Assembly: GCA_030765055.1 (NCBI GenBank)
Contig: JAUKNK010000056.1
Coordinates: forward strand, 441,001 to 505,000
Direction: 5' to 3'
Length of the DNA stretch: 64,000 nucleotides
From: Mantis religiosa
Lineage: Eukaryota; Arthropoda; Insecta; Mantodea; Mantidae
In this document: positions 9,723 through 21,417 of the stretch, piece after piece
Numbering within the stretch: position 1 is the stretch's first letter
Layout of the letters: each line of letters begins with the position of its first letter
Notes under the pieces: generated by a model
Database searches by the model: none
What the model saw: the letters and a program-made list of their open reading frames with translations, nothing else
Told to the model about the DNA's origin: nothing
Translations under genes and position numbers: made by a program

Positions 9723-11207
9723 GCAACACTCGCCCATCACTGATACGTCCCATCTGACTTTATCCGTGGTTCCATTTGCAAGATGTCTTCGTGAAAACGT
9801 TCACCTTTCTCATCATTATTGTAACGAAATTTTCCGGAAAAGAAATCCAAATGGGCAAATAGGAAATGAATTTTGAGAGACATCCTACATCCCAATTTCT
9901 GATAAGTTTGAAGAAGATTCTGAATTTATAGTTTGCATCTTTTTCGTTACCAAAAAAGCCATGAACAACACCTTTAATGACCTCCATGCTGCTGGTCCGT
10001 TTGCATTTAATTTTGTAACAAAATTTTTGTTACTGATCACTTTTCTGATTTGAGGTCCAACGAATATTCCTTCTTTTAATTTGGCGTCACTCTGACCAGG
10101 GAACAGATGTTTGAAACCCTCACCGTTGTTGTCCATGATCTTCACTAAGTTCTTCATCAGCCCTAATTTAATGTGTAAAGTGGCAGAAACGTCTTCTGTG
10201 GTTACATTTTGTTGCCCCGTATTGAATTTGTCTCTTTCTATCCACTTCTTAACCTTATAGTGCTCTTCCCTATCACTACTGCCCCATAGGCAGAGGAAAT
10301 ACGGAAATTTGGTAAATCTGCTTTGCGATCCCATTAAAAGGCCAAACACTTAAAGCTCCCCGCAAATACACCAGTAGTTATTTTCTTATTTTATGGCTTG
10401 AATAATGTGCCACATAGTTCAATAAGTTTGTTTTACTGCCACAGAATATGCCATAGGTATAGAGGGCAGGTCATTGCCATTATATAGTAACACATCCTTC
10501 AAACTTATTTTAGAACTGTCAATAAATAGGCGCCACTCTTCAACATTTTGTGTAATACCTAATTTTAACATTAATCCACTTAAATCACTGCATACACAGA
10601 CACCACCATCTGTGGTTGTGAAATACTTCAAGAAATTGCCGTTTCTGTTCCTGAAAACTGTCACCCTAGTATCTTTATCTACCAGCTTCCGTTGTTAAAA
10701 GCGAGTTCCGAGAAGTTCAGCTAACTGCTTGAGTAGATGTAACTCACGTAAAAGATCTTTGAGCTCCACCTTTGTAATTAAGAGTGGCGTGTCCTCCTCT
10801 TCTTCTTCTTCTTCTTCTTCTTCTTCTTCTTCTTCTTCTTCTTCTTCTTCTTCTTCTTCTTCTTCTTCTTCTTCTTCTTCTTCTTCTTCTTCTTCTTCTT
10901 CTTCTTCTTCTTCTTCTTCTTCTTCTTCTTCTTCTTCTTCTTCTTCTTCTTCTTCTTCTTCTTCTTCTTCTTCTCTTCTTCTTCTTCTCTTCTTCTTCTT
11001 CTTTCTCTTCTTCTTCTTCTTCTTCTTCTTCTTCTTCTTCTTCTTCTTCTTCTTCTTCTTCTTCTTCTTCCTTCTTCTTCTTCTTCTTCTTCTTCTTCTT
11101 TTGGAATATAAGCAGCATCCTTGGCTGTAGAGGGTGTACTGATTCATCAGATCAAGATCTGTCGGATTCAGATAGTTTTTGCCACAAGACGGTGGCAATC
11201 GAGTCAC
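9723..11207 (-). pseudogene. Pseudogene of an uncharacterised repeat-associated arthropod protein
   Basis: The minus strand carries a protein I know only as unnamed hypothetical proteins repeated in many arthropod genomes. Conserved pieces in order are ELKDLLRELHLLKQLAELLG, VTVFRNRNGNFLKYF, EEWRLFIDSSKISLKDVLLY, ICGEL, RFTKFPYFLCLWGSSDREEH and LHIKLGLMKNLVKIMD. Then come EGIFVGPQIRKVI, LGCRMSLKIHFLFAHLDFF and NDEKGERFHEDILQMEPRIK. One frame runs from 11207 to about 9900 with four stops (10695, 10419, 10386 and 10350). A frameshift just before LGCRM moves the rest to another frame, ending near 9725. A large TTC array sits in the frame. Function is unknown. Confidence 0.75.
10794..11100. repeat. 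(TTC)n microsatellite, ~305 bp
   Basis: TTC units with a few interruptions (TCTTCTTC phase changes near 10974, 10987, 11001 and 11070). Read on the minus strand it gives runs of Glu, Lys and Arg inside the pseudogene frame. The phase changes explain the switch from poly-Glu to poly-Arg/Lys. Confidence 0.95.
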
Positions 11208-11222
11208 TTTTGTGTGTGTGTG

Positions 11223-11454
11223 TGTAATTTACGTCCTCCTACTCTAAGTCATATCGGACGTTGAATGGAATAGCTGAAATGGTGCTCAAATGAGCCCAGG
11301 GTCCGTAGAGCTTAGAGTTATCCGACATTTGTCTTTCAGGATAAGGGAAAACCCCAGAAAACCCTTATCCGGGTAACTCATCCTGACCGAGATTCGAACT
11401 TGGGACCTCTTGAACGTAAGGCAGACATGCAACCACCACGCTACCGCGGTGGGC
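11223..11454 (-). mobile_element. SINE B copy
   Basis: In reverse complement it starts GCCCACCGCGGTAGCG, has the B box AAGTTCGAATCTCGG and the body GATAAGGG...TTTTCTGGGGTTTTCCC, and ends GGAGGACGTAAATTAC. It is full length and next to a short TG run. Confidence 0.9.
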
Positions 11455-11825
11455 GGCATCCGAGTCAGAAACAGATCTGGGGAAGATGCACAAAGCGTGG
11501 GAATCTAATCGTGCTGAGTATATAATGCTGATATGAGATCACCCAAAAATTACGAAACCATGCGTGGTAGGAAAAGTCTGAACATATTTCCGTGAACAGC
11601 GCACCAGACTTAGTGTAATTCAATATTCCAATTGCCTGCACATTTTAGGGTGTTTATTAGTGTTATTAGTCGGAATGGTTGATTGAGTTTCCAAAAAAGT
11701 CAGAGAAGTTGACATTTTAAACCGTTGTATTTCTCTTTGGCTCCACAGTTACCCAGTAAGCACAAAAGCTATACAGTTTTCACATAGTACATAAGCCGTT
11801 ATTGCATACCTTAAATTAAAAGAAA
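11455..11825. other. Unassigned spacer
   Basis: No coding, repeat or RNA feature was recognised between the SINE B and SINE A copies. Confidence 0.4.
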
Positions 11826-12060
11826 GGCCGCGCCTTGGCTGAGTGCTTAGACTGCTTGACTCTCACCAAGGCGGCCCGAAATCGATCACAGGCGACAGCA
11901 AAGTGGTACCGTACGGTGTTGGGGCGTATTTTCTCCGGGATCTCCGGTTTCCCCGCCATCTCATTCCACCAGTGCTACATCTTCATCTCATACATAATCA
12001 GTGTCAGTGCACCTGCAGTGCCCCATGTAATAAACCTGGGAGTTAAACACTACACATTTC
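11826..12060 (+). mobile_element. SINE A copy, diverged
   Basis: Starts GGCCGCGCCTTGGCTGAG, then ACCAAGGCGGCCCG, GGCGTATTTTCTCCGGGATC and CATCTCATTCCACC, and ends GTTAAACACTACACATTTC. The B-box region has changed to AAATCGATCAC. This is an older copy. Confidence 0.88.
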
Positions 12061-12256
12061 CACAAATTAAAAATGGGTGAAGCTGGATAATATGAACACT
12101 CCTCACTGCTAGGGCACCAAGTTTTTGAAAATAGGTGGTATGCGACTACCACTGAAAACAGTCTCTTGAATTGTTAATTATAAAGCTTCGTTTGACGGAT
12201 TTATAATGTTAGGAATATGAACACAAAACAATATGTATCCTACTAACGACGTTTTT

Positions 12257-12476
12257 GTAACTTACGTCTTCCAACGTCAAGTTATATCGGACAATGAATG
12301 AAATGGGTGATCTGAAGCTCAAATGAGCCCAGGGTCGATACCCAACATTCGTCTTTAAGGGTGTGGGAAAACCTCATAAAAAACCTTATCCAGATAACTC
12401 ACCCTGACCGCGATTCGGACTCGAGACCTCTTGAACGTAAGGCAGACATGTTACCATCTACGCTACGGAGACGGGC
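12257..12476 (-). mobile_element. SINE B copy
   Basis: Reverse complement runs from the GCCCGTCTCCGTAGCG head through GAGTCCGAATCGCGG to GACGTAAGTTAC. It is diverged but nearly full length. Confidence 0.85.
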
Positions 12477-13714
12477 AAAGATTTTTTTATTGTAAAGTGC
12501 AGAACTATGAGAGCAAATCTTTCTTACTTGAGGGTTACTGAACTATGTTAGTACTGGTATGTTTTGTATCCTATGTGTATCTATTGATATAAACAAATGC
12601 GACTCTCTATTTTGTGTTAGTTGTTGAATCGTGACCATCTACATTCAGTTTACCCACATGAATGTCTGCCACTTTTTCATACAATTTTTGTGGAGTATCA
12701 ACAAATATTTTCTATTCTATTGCTTCCTAAACTAAGATAACAAAAATCAAAGCCTTCTTCATAAGTATGTTAGTGTATAACACCAATGTTTTCGTAATCA
12801 AGTACAAGGGCTCTGTAGATTATTTTAATCCTTTAGTAATTTAAATAATGAGCTAGGTGTTTCAGAGACCATTCCTGTGAGAAAGTAGTTAGCTTCTCAA
12901 TGATGAAGCACACACACAAACACAAATAGTACACGGAAAAGCGAGACAGCGTATCGACAAAAATTCGCAACACAGAGATGTTTATCTCAGCTTATCGCTC
13001 AAACACGGTGAGTCCAGTGTATGTATAGTCTGTTCAGATATAATCACGTCTTCTGGACAGCAATGTGTCATACATCGGTAGGCGCGAGAAATCATATCAT
13101 ATAGACACACGCAGATTCCAGTCACTCTATTTGTGTTTCGTAGCTTACTGTACGTCAACTTACTAATATTTCACTCGTCTAATCGACCAGAAAAGACCTG
13201 ATAAGGGACGTCAACAGTGCTGGTCACCTGAAGGTCAATACGCCTCAACGGTCTACCAAGTAATACGTCGCTTGTAAAGCCTGGAACCCAGATAATGGCA
13301 TACGCACAACAAATATGACTTTCTTTCCCCTACTGCACATACGCGATGCGGACAGTTAACCTAAACGAGAAGTGAAATACGCTGGATTGGAGAGATTTTC
13401 ATGTTCTCTTTATAATATTAACATACAAATAATAAAATGATCTACAAAATATTAGTCGATAAAGAGGACCTTGGTAATGTAGAATAAGAAAGGTATTTGT
13501 TTTAGAAATTGCGTGGGAATTTTAGGTCTGAAGTCCCCTGCCATAAAACCTCTCGCCGTTACACAAAATTAAAAGATAAGAAGGAAAAAGAAAAGAAGAA
13601 ATCAGAAAGAAATGCAAATAACAGTATAGCCGGTATGACGGGATTTAATTTGACAGGAATTCTTTTATATGTCAATAAACCAGCTCAAATTGGATTCTCG
13701 TTTTAAGCACACTT
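12477..13714. other. Spacer without recognised features
   Basis: AT-rich at both ends, with a more mixed middle (12.9-13.4 kb). The short open frame at 13509-13706 has no recognisable protein sequence. Confidence 0.4.
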
Positions 13715-13805
13715 AGGAATCATCAGTTTTGGCTAGCTTTGAACCCAGAATCTTGGGATCAGTAGACAAGCACCCAACCCACCAAGCCAACCAAACCGGT
13801 GCGCG
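13715..13805 (-). repeat. tRNA-like SINE fragment
   Basis: The minus strand reads GGTTGGCTTGGTGGGTTGGG, then TTGTCTACTGATCCCAAG and TGGGTTCAAAGCTAGCCA. This is the spacing of A- and B-box promoter elements of a tRNA-derived SINE. Only one copy occurs in the window, so the family is uncertain. Confidence 0.45.
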
Positions 13806-13938
13806 CAGATGTGTTCGTGAACAGCTTACCTCAAAAGCCAAAGCTTTTTAAAAACCAAACTTAATATTTAAGTTCAGCAACTTCCAAGGCAGAGAAATTA
13901 GGATTTAATAAAGTCCTCCACTTCATACACAAATTATA

Positions 13939-15212
13939 CATGATGTTCATTTTTATTCGTTATTTCCCGCCCTCCGATTGAGCAAGAATGACGTCATAGG
14001 TGACTGGTGAATCTATCTTGAAATCATAGTGCCCTCTACTGAGAAGAAGCGGTAATTTTTGTGGAACGGTAAGCAAATTACAGCGCTCTCAGTGTGGTTG
14101 CCCTGGTAACTAATAAAACCAGCTTCCCCTGGATATGAACACAGACCACCGCGTCTTCATGGTTGAATGCTACTTTCGTACCAGCATTAAAATTGGTGCG
14201 ATATATAAATATAGTTTAAACCGCTTAATAGAGGAGTTTATGCAACGCTATCCAGCATTCAGACAAGTCCCTGGGAAGGTAATGTCAAGAGTGCCAAGTA
14301 ACGTCAAATTGACATACTTTTGTTTGCAACATAAACGTCTTATATTTTATCAGTACACGATTTAAATTTTTTTTCATACTCACGCTTAATTAAAATGTCT
14401 ATTAATGTTAGTATCCTCATGTCTTATAAGACCAATAGGTACATCAAAAATTCCCAAGATACATGATGAGTTACCCGCAAAAAGAGAGACACTGGACGAT
14501 ATAAAGTGGCTGGTTGCTATCTGGAAACAATAAATAATGTTATGCCAGAAAGGCTTAAAGCATACCTTCTCACAATGCAGGCGGTGTTTAAGGGGAACAG
14601 AGAAATTAAATATAAGGAAATGGACACATATGACTATGTAATAGAGATATTTTCTTGTTTAGATTTCGATAAAATATTTGTACATATTGTAATATATTTT
14701 TCATTCCCAGAACGTGTTCTGTTAATTTTCTGGTTTGTAATGAAATTACATTGAAGAAACTGTGGGTGATAGAAAAGAAATGAGATCAAATTAAATATTT
14801 CTATTTTAAGTGACACGTTTACAATATGCATATATGTCTAATATAACAGAAAAACAAATGTTCATTGTGAAATAAGTATTCATTGACTTATCGTTTCGTA
14901 TGTTCTTCATGGTATGCTTTTATGGCTGCATAATTAGCTTTACAGTGAATAGAATTGCAATATATAGTTTTTTAAACCAGTTATCGTATCTACGCACCAG
15001 GCGAAATTACGTACCTTTATATTACGCGGGTAGACCAACCTCTCAAATAGTATATTTACCTACCGGTAGAGGGAGATCTCAAAGCTGCTGTCAACACATC
15101 TAAAACTATCGCAAGCCGCTAGGGGAATCGTATATAAACTCGCTCCATCAGCGATGCTATTGATGACGTCAGATTTTGCGCGGTAAAACTAAAGATAAAA
15201 ATGAACACCGTG
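13939..15212. mobile_element. TIR DNA transposon, copy 1
   Basis: The 5' end reads CATGATGTTCATTTTTATT and the 3' end, in reverse complement, CACGGTGTTCATTTTTATC. Both are bounded by TA (13937-13938 and 15213-15214), consistent with a TA target site. A second copy at 29328-33134 matches from end to end, with the same terminal sequences. It carries a helix-turn-helix relic but no catalytic domain. I cannot name the superfamily; TA target choice would suit Tc1/mariner-like elements. Confidence 0.8.
14135..14640 (+). pseudogene. Helix-turn-helix (DUF4817-like) relic in TIR element copy 1
   Basis: TDHRVFMVECYFRTSIKIG and EEFMQRYPAFRQVP match the first half of the DUF4817 helix-turn-helix that precedes DDE domains in many arthropod transposons. 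The second half, clearer in copy 2, is separated by ~150 bp that could be an intron. The DDE domain is absent. Confidence 0.5.
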
Positions 15213-15214
15213 TA

Positions 15215-15889
15215 GATGGAATTCTTTTAAAATGTCAATTTCATAAAAATAGACTAAGACTTTTGATTAAAATACCGTATGCCTAAGATATTTTATTAAC
15301 AATTTATGCCACTTGGGATAGAAGTACCAACATTTTCTTAATTTTATGTTAGTATGTATTCACTTCAGTGCGTTTGTTTATTTTTCTCTGCGTATGATGA
15401 TTATCTGACAAATATATCACAATTTTTACTCTTTGTATTCTGCATGGTTTTAACTGCCCCGCGAAATGAAAAGCGCCGTCAGTATAGACTATTCCTATTC
15501 TCCTAAGAGTTCACCAGCTGACTTAATGACTCAGATAGACTTGGGTCATTAGTCCGGCGGAAAACATCCAGATTGAGTTATACACCAAAATAAAGAAAAA
15601 TTGTATTGGAAATTCAGAGATAAGCTTTATTTAAACATAGTTAAACTTGTTTTACCTTCCCTTTCTGTCCGAAAGTGTATGTTGTAACAGAATAAATAAT
15701 TAAATATTTTGGTACGTAGGAACCGTCAGTGATTCGTGCATTTGTTATTAGTTTCGTAGGACTGACCTCAACATTCGTTATTGACAAGACCGTCCGCTCT
15801 GCTTTGCCCCTCACAATAACTCGACTTGGCACTCGAAGAAAATAAATATGTACCTATAGCATGTGTGTGCACTTTTGCATGTCTGTGTG

Positions 15890-15892
<3 letters not shown>
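15215..15892. other. Spacer without recognised features
   Basis: AT-rich. The 63-codon minus frame at 15641-15832 has no recognisable motif. Confidence 0.4.

Positions 15893-15974
<82 letters not shown>
15893..15974. repeat. (GA)n microsatellite
   Basis: About 41 GA units with one AA interruption near 15934. Confidence 0.95.
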
Positions 15975-15979
<5 letters not shown>

Positions 15980-16689
15980 TATCGGGGGTACTAACCAAGC
16001 GAAAGGCATCACTATAAACAACTAATATTAGTAGGCCGTCTCATAAAGTCAGATTTTTTATTTTGGGGTTTTATAAATTTTATTGGGTTTCTTTGGTTTG
16101 GTAGTGATTCAGATTTTGATTTATTCTGTCATTTGCAACATTTTATTACAAAGTATCGTCAAAAAATAACATGAAAATTACACTTATGCAGTTGAAAATA
16201 AAAACAAATATATTTGCAGATTATTAGCAATTTTAGGTATACAAAATATATCCATAACAAATCTTAGCACAATACTAATAAATTTTAATAAACTAAGCCA
16301 CCCTTCCATTTTTGTATTGGTCAATTGAGTAGAAAGCGTCTATCACCAGGTAAGTCTTTGTTGAGGAAAGTTTCTGCACTTCTTCATTTACTGCCTTGAT
16401 AGAATGAGGTAAATGATTGTTGGTATACATTTTTTGCGGTACTTTCAATACATTTGACAGCTAATGTTCCCTTGAAGCTATTTCTAAAGTAGTTCTGCTT
16501 TGTTCTCCTGTTATATTCATGATTGTTTCTAGTTTTTCATCTAAGTGGTTTCTTATTACATGTTTGAGACATGTTAGTTACAGAATGCTATTTACAGAAT
16601 GCCGTGGCTAGTGTAGCGTTCAAGCATATGCCAGTTAGTGATGGGCAGAAACGAACGATTTTAAGAATTCAACACTGTGTATTCGAATA
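15975..16689. other. Spacer with an unrecognised minus-strand open stretch
   Basis: Reading the minus strand from about 16565 to 16290 gives ~85 codons with one stop, including LETIMNITGEQSRTTLEIAS and TYLVIDAFYSIDQYKNG. I do not recognise it. It may be a decayed transposon or retrocopy. Confidence 0.3.
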
Positions 16690-17275
16690 CTTTGAAGAAT
16701 CGAAACTTTCATTCGAATGCAAGTAATCGGCTGAAGTCATTCGGATGACGTCACATGCTGCGAATCAAGAACACTTGGGCCGCGACGTGGCTCAGTGGTT
16801 AAACCGCTTGGCTCCCACCAAGGCGGCCCGGGTACGATCCCAGGCGACCGAAAAGTGACATTTCTGGTGGAAAACACGGCGCTGGGGCGGGTTTTCTCCG
16901 GGATCTTCGGTTTCCCTCGCCATCTCATTCAACCGGTGCTCCATCTTCATCTCATGTATCATCAGTGTCACCGCCTGCGGTGTCGTATGTAGTAAAAGCG
17001 GGCGTTAAACACTACATATTTCATTTCAAGAACACTTGCCTGCTTTTGAATGAAAGTTTTCGGATGATGTCATATGCGGCGAATAGATTTCATTTGCTTG
17101 TATTCGAAATTAAGGTCTCGGATGCTACAAACGAGAACATTTGCTTCCATTCGAACGTAAGTTCTCGGATGATGTCACATGCCAAGAATCAAGAAGAGTT
17201 GCTTGTATTCGAAATAAGTTCTGGGATATTACACACGAGAACACTTCGTATATTCGCTGCAGGTACTCGGAGTCG
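16690..17275. repeat. ~50-60-bp minisatellite split by a SINE A
   Basis: Diverged units share GAACAYTTGCYT, ATTCGAA, AGTTCTCGGATGATG and TCACATGCNNCGAATC. About six copies are visible: one before the SINE A at 16778 and the rest after 17026. One unit contains TGACGTCA. Confidence 0.7.
16778..17025 (+). mobile_element. SINE A copy with 13-bp target-site duplication
   Basis: Full-length copy from GGCCGCGACGTGGCTCAG to ACTACATATTTCATT. TCAAGAACACTTG occurs at both 16765-16777 and 17026-17038, a target-site duplication showing retroposition. The 3' tail has no poly(A). Confidence 0.95.
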
Positions 17276-17400
17276 CTAAGGTGGATATAACTGGCGTTCC
17301 GCTGCGTAAAGGGTCGCGTGTTCGACTCCCAACTTGGGCATGGTGTTTATGTGTGTTGTATATGTGTAAAAATACAGAAAAGCAACATAAAAATAAAAAT
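17276..17400 (+). repeat. tRNA-like SINE fragment
   Basis: GGCGTTCCGCTGCG followed by GTCGCGTGTTCGACTCCC looks like the promoter B box of a tRNA-derived SINE. It is followed by TTGGGCATGG and an A-rich run into the AAT array. Single copy here. Confidence 0.45.
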
Positions 17401-17427
17401 GACTAAAACATGGAAAATGATATATAC

Positions 17428-18077
<650 letters not shown>

Positions 18078-18115
18078 GTAACAACAACAATAATAGTAAC
18101 AATAACAATAATAAT

Positions 18116-19169
18116 CACGATGACGATGTTTTTGTTATTGTTTCCATAGACAGGAGGTGTAGGATATCATAAACAGTTTATTGAAATGCGATCTTGAATC
18201 GTTTATTCCTATTCTAATTCACTGTTTCAATGCTCATGACTAACTGCCTTGCTGTGCATGTTGTCACTGTGCTGCGGTGTTCCTGATCAGAAAAAACATT
18301 TTATTTCAAGCCAAGAAGTGTTGAACATATTTTAAAGCAGTGCCAAAGCATACAGCAGTAAAGCATAAATGAAAGTGACAGCACGTACTAATACGTTAAA
18401 ACCAAAAGAAATTAATCACTATTGACCACCTGCTTATGTGTATTAATAATTGCATTAATATCAGGAAGTAAGAACAAGCATAATAATGCATTATTTTCAC
18501 TGTCCAACTCAAATTAATAGGATTTTACATATAACCACGCTATAGTTTATATGATATCGTGTACTTGGAAATCAATGATATGTCTACATTATAAATTGGA
18601 GTTTGGTTGGGAATTTATAACGGTTATTCGTTATAGTTAAATATCTCGTAATGCACATTTCTTTCTCCCACGATATAGTAATTTAAATATATGTTCACGT
18701 ATTGAAATAATTGAGGGCAGTCCGATAAGCAGGTACCCCTAAGCCCTATCTCTTAGAATGTTTATTTCTCGCTCCTTCGCTGCCTTGCGTATAAGATGTG
18801 ATTCTGCGGGCACCAATCAGAATTTGTGAAAATATATCGCGATGTGGATTCAAATTCCACCTCAGTGCACCTGCACCTATCGAGAACTTCGGGCAAAAAA
18901 TGTTCGAGAAGAGCACTCAAGACAAACGCAAAGGAGAACTTTGCTTGTGTATTCGAATACACATTCAGATTTCGGGAATATATCGAGAACTATCAAGAAA
19001 CGAAAGAATCTAATTTTGCAGTCGAATTCGCCCATTAATAATATCAGTCTTCAGTTGTGAATAAACCATCACAAAATGGAGATAACAAAGTTTAAACTTA
19101 AAGAGTCCGTCTGTAACACTACTGGAAACAACAGTCACTTCTGCAGCTCAAGGACATATGAAGTAGAAG
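18116..19169. other. Spacer without recognised features
   Basis: AT-rich. Three overlapping short open frames at 18798-19060 have no recognisable motif. Confidence 0.4.
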
Positions 19170-19440
19170 GAGAAGGTGTCGTTAGTGAGCGTTTGGCACT
19201 ACGATGGTTCCAACGTTTCAGCAATAGAGACGAAAAAAAATAAAGATTTACCACGTTTGGAATATTGGGGATACCGGTCTAGTTTTGCAATTAAATCCCC
19301 TAAAGGTACCCTTAGTCTTTCAGAAGAACTTGGTGCATCAAAAGATACCATACATATTCACATTAAGACATTTGGGAAGTCATACAGAAGCTGCAGATCT
19401 GAACCTAAAGAACCGAAACCTCACTAGGATGAACGTTTAA
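19170..19440 (+). pseudogene. mariner transposase N-terminal relic
   Basis: VSERLALRWFQRFSNRDE lies in one frame near 19180-19230. LSEELGASKDTIHIHIKTFG then KSYRSCRS lies in another at 19315-19400. These are the two helix-turn-helix motifs of mariner transposases. The catalytic part is absent, and one or two frameshifts are needed. The sequence beyond it is unrelated. Confidence 0.75.
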
Positions 19441-19617
19441 TGTTTTATTTTCCACATAATTATGCGAAACGACATTAATTATGGAAGGAGTATCTATATT
19501 GGTGCACAAAACAACCAAATATTACATTGTTTTGAATAAGAAGCACAGACATTTCCCTTAATACTCTGTATGTCTTTGGAATTTTCTAGTAATAATTTTC
19601 TTGCACAGTGGACTATT

Positions 19618-19619
<2 letters not shown>

Positions 19620-19653
<34 letters not shown>

Positions 19654-19769
19654 TAATTTACGTCGTCCAACGTTAAGTCATATCGGACGGTCAATGAAAT
19701 TAGTGAAATGATGCTCCAATGTGTCCAGGGTCCATGTAGCTTAGAGCTACCCGAAATGCGTCTTTAAGC
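19620..19769 (-). mobile_element. SINE B 3' fragment after a T33 run
   Basis: A ~33-base T run leads into the reverse complement of the SINE B tail (GGACGACGTAAATTAC in element sense). The tRNA-like head is missing, so the copy is 5' truncated. Confidence 0.8.
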
Positions 19770-19961
19770 ATAAGTGTTTGCGCCATTATCGTCATTTGTT
19801 CCGGCGGGTGCATGAATATTTCACTTGGCGCCGGTTATGCGGCCAGCCAATCATGTGACTCGCCAACGCGCAAAAAAGAGGCTTTTTCTTCCTTTAGAGT
19901 TATAGACATGTTGAGACATGTGATGTGCTTCGTTGTGTGGCTGCTTGCAGCTTGTTGTTGC

Positions 19962-20130
19962 AATGAAAGAACCGTTTTAGTTTATCTCAAATATTAAATG
20001 TATTGTTTTCTTCTTCATGATTATTCACATAAGAAATGTAGCGTGTGCAATAAATTTATCTAGTGATATGAATACAGCTCTATCGAGTACAGTCCACAAT
20101 ATCAGTTTCCTTGGTTACTGCTAAAATCAA
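19962..20130 (+). repeat. 5' LTR (shared part) of BEL/Pao element
   Basis: Aligns with 25832-26001 with seven differences in ~165 bp. It holds GCAATAAATTTATC, a possible poly(A) signal, and ends CTAAAATCAAG. TGGTCCTGGGC just downstream could be the primer-binding site. Confidence 0.8.
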
Positions 20131-20388
20131 GGTGGTCCTGGGCATTACATTATGCATGACAAGAACATTGGTCCTTCACGGGCGGATATTTATTGTGCAA
20201 CGCAACAATTTCTTCTGCATGGATGTACATCAGTGGGCCCCAGGACGCCAGGCATTGGGATCTACGCAGCAGATGATTAGCATTTCATTCGCAACGACGC
20301 AGAAGCCTGCATCGCAACACATTTCAAGTCAGAATATTCCTTTTCATTCTTTCTCTCCTTTAAGCAAGTCTCATAACCATTCAATAAG

Positions 20389-21411
20389 GTGCAGGATTTG
20401 AAAGCTCTTGTGAAACGAAGGGATATAATCAAAAGAGAATTCACCTTTGTTCGAAAATTTCTTGATAAATTACCAGAACAGGTCAACATTTTCATATTGA
20501 GAGCTAATTTCGATAACTTAAGTGAAATTTGGGACAAATATGAAGCTATTCAGACCCAAATTGAATCTCTTGTGGAAGCGGAAACTGAATTAGATAAGCA
20601 TGCAGAACACAAGGAGGAAACAAGAAACAGTTACATCGAATTGAAGGCTAGGATAGCTGAATTAATACAGGATCACGAACTACAAGAAAATGGTTCTGGA
20701 CATTCGTAGCACACAGTGCAGTCGCCATCGTCAAAAGCAGCTAAAGCTATCAAACTGCCTGTGATACAATTACCTAAATTTGAGGGTGATGCCACTCATT
20801 TCAAACATTTCTATGACACATTTACAAGCTTAGTGGTAAACAACCAAGCTTTGGATGCTATTCAGAAATATCATTACTTACTTTCCTCTCTCAAGGGACA
20901 AGCTCATTCACTAATACAGAACATACCTGTCACTAGTGAAAATTTTGATGTAGCATGGGAGCTCATATGCTCACGCTATAACAATACAAGACTAATAGCT
21001 ACAGCTCATATAAAAACTTTACTAGCACTACCAGTAATGCATAAGGAAACAGTAAATGAACTACGTACCTTGCTCAAACATTTTCAAAATAACTTGAATG
21101 CCATTGAAGAATTAGAGCTTGAAGTGCCTTTGCATGAAATCATTTTAATGCAACTCTTCCTAGAACATTTGTCTGACACCACACGCAAAGAATGGGAGAG
21201 TAAAATAGATTCTAAAAACTTACCTTCTTTGAAGGATCTTATGCAATTTTTAGAAGCAAGAGCACACTCATTTGAATTGCTTTCTAACACAGCATGTAAC
21301 AAGACGGTAGTTAAACCTAAGACTGATTTACACTCTGCTAAGCCCAACAGCAGAGACAGTAAACACTCTTACATATCCACGAGTGATCGTGAATGTCCAT
21401 TTTGTCAGTGA
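20389..21411 (+). pseudogene. BEL/Pao Gag
   Basis: One frame with an in-frame TAG at 20707. The N-terminal ~100 residues are helical (LVKRRDIIKREFTFVRKFLD). The DUF1759-like core contains IQLPKFEGDATHFKHFYDTF and IQKYHYLLSSLKGQA. CPFCQ then a TGA at 21409, followed by NHMLHNC, forms a zinc knuckle interrupted by the stop. The real ATG was not found; upstream sequence has stops. Confidence 0.85.
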
Positions 21412-21417
21412 AATCAC

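Noticed and set aside
10695..11227. Poly-Ser, poly-Leu and poly-Glu frames over the TTC array
   Set aside because: Only the minus-strand flanks have recognisable protein sequence; the other frames are artefacts.
13939..15212. Transib assignment from the CACGGTG end
   Set aside because: Transib makes 5-bp GC-rich duplications; here only TA is shared and no Transib transposase is seen.
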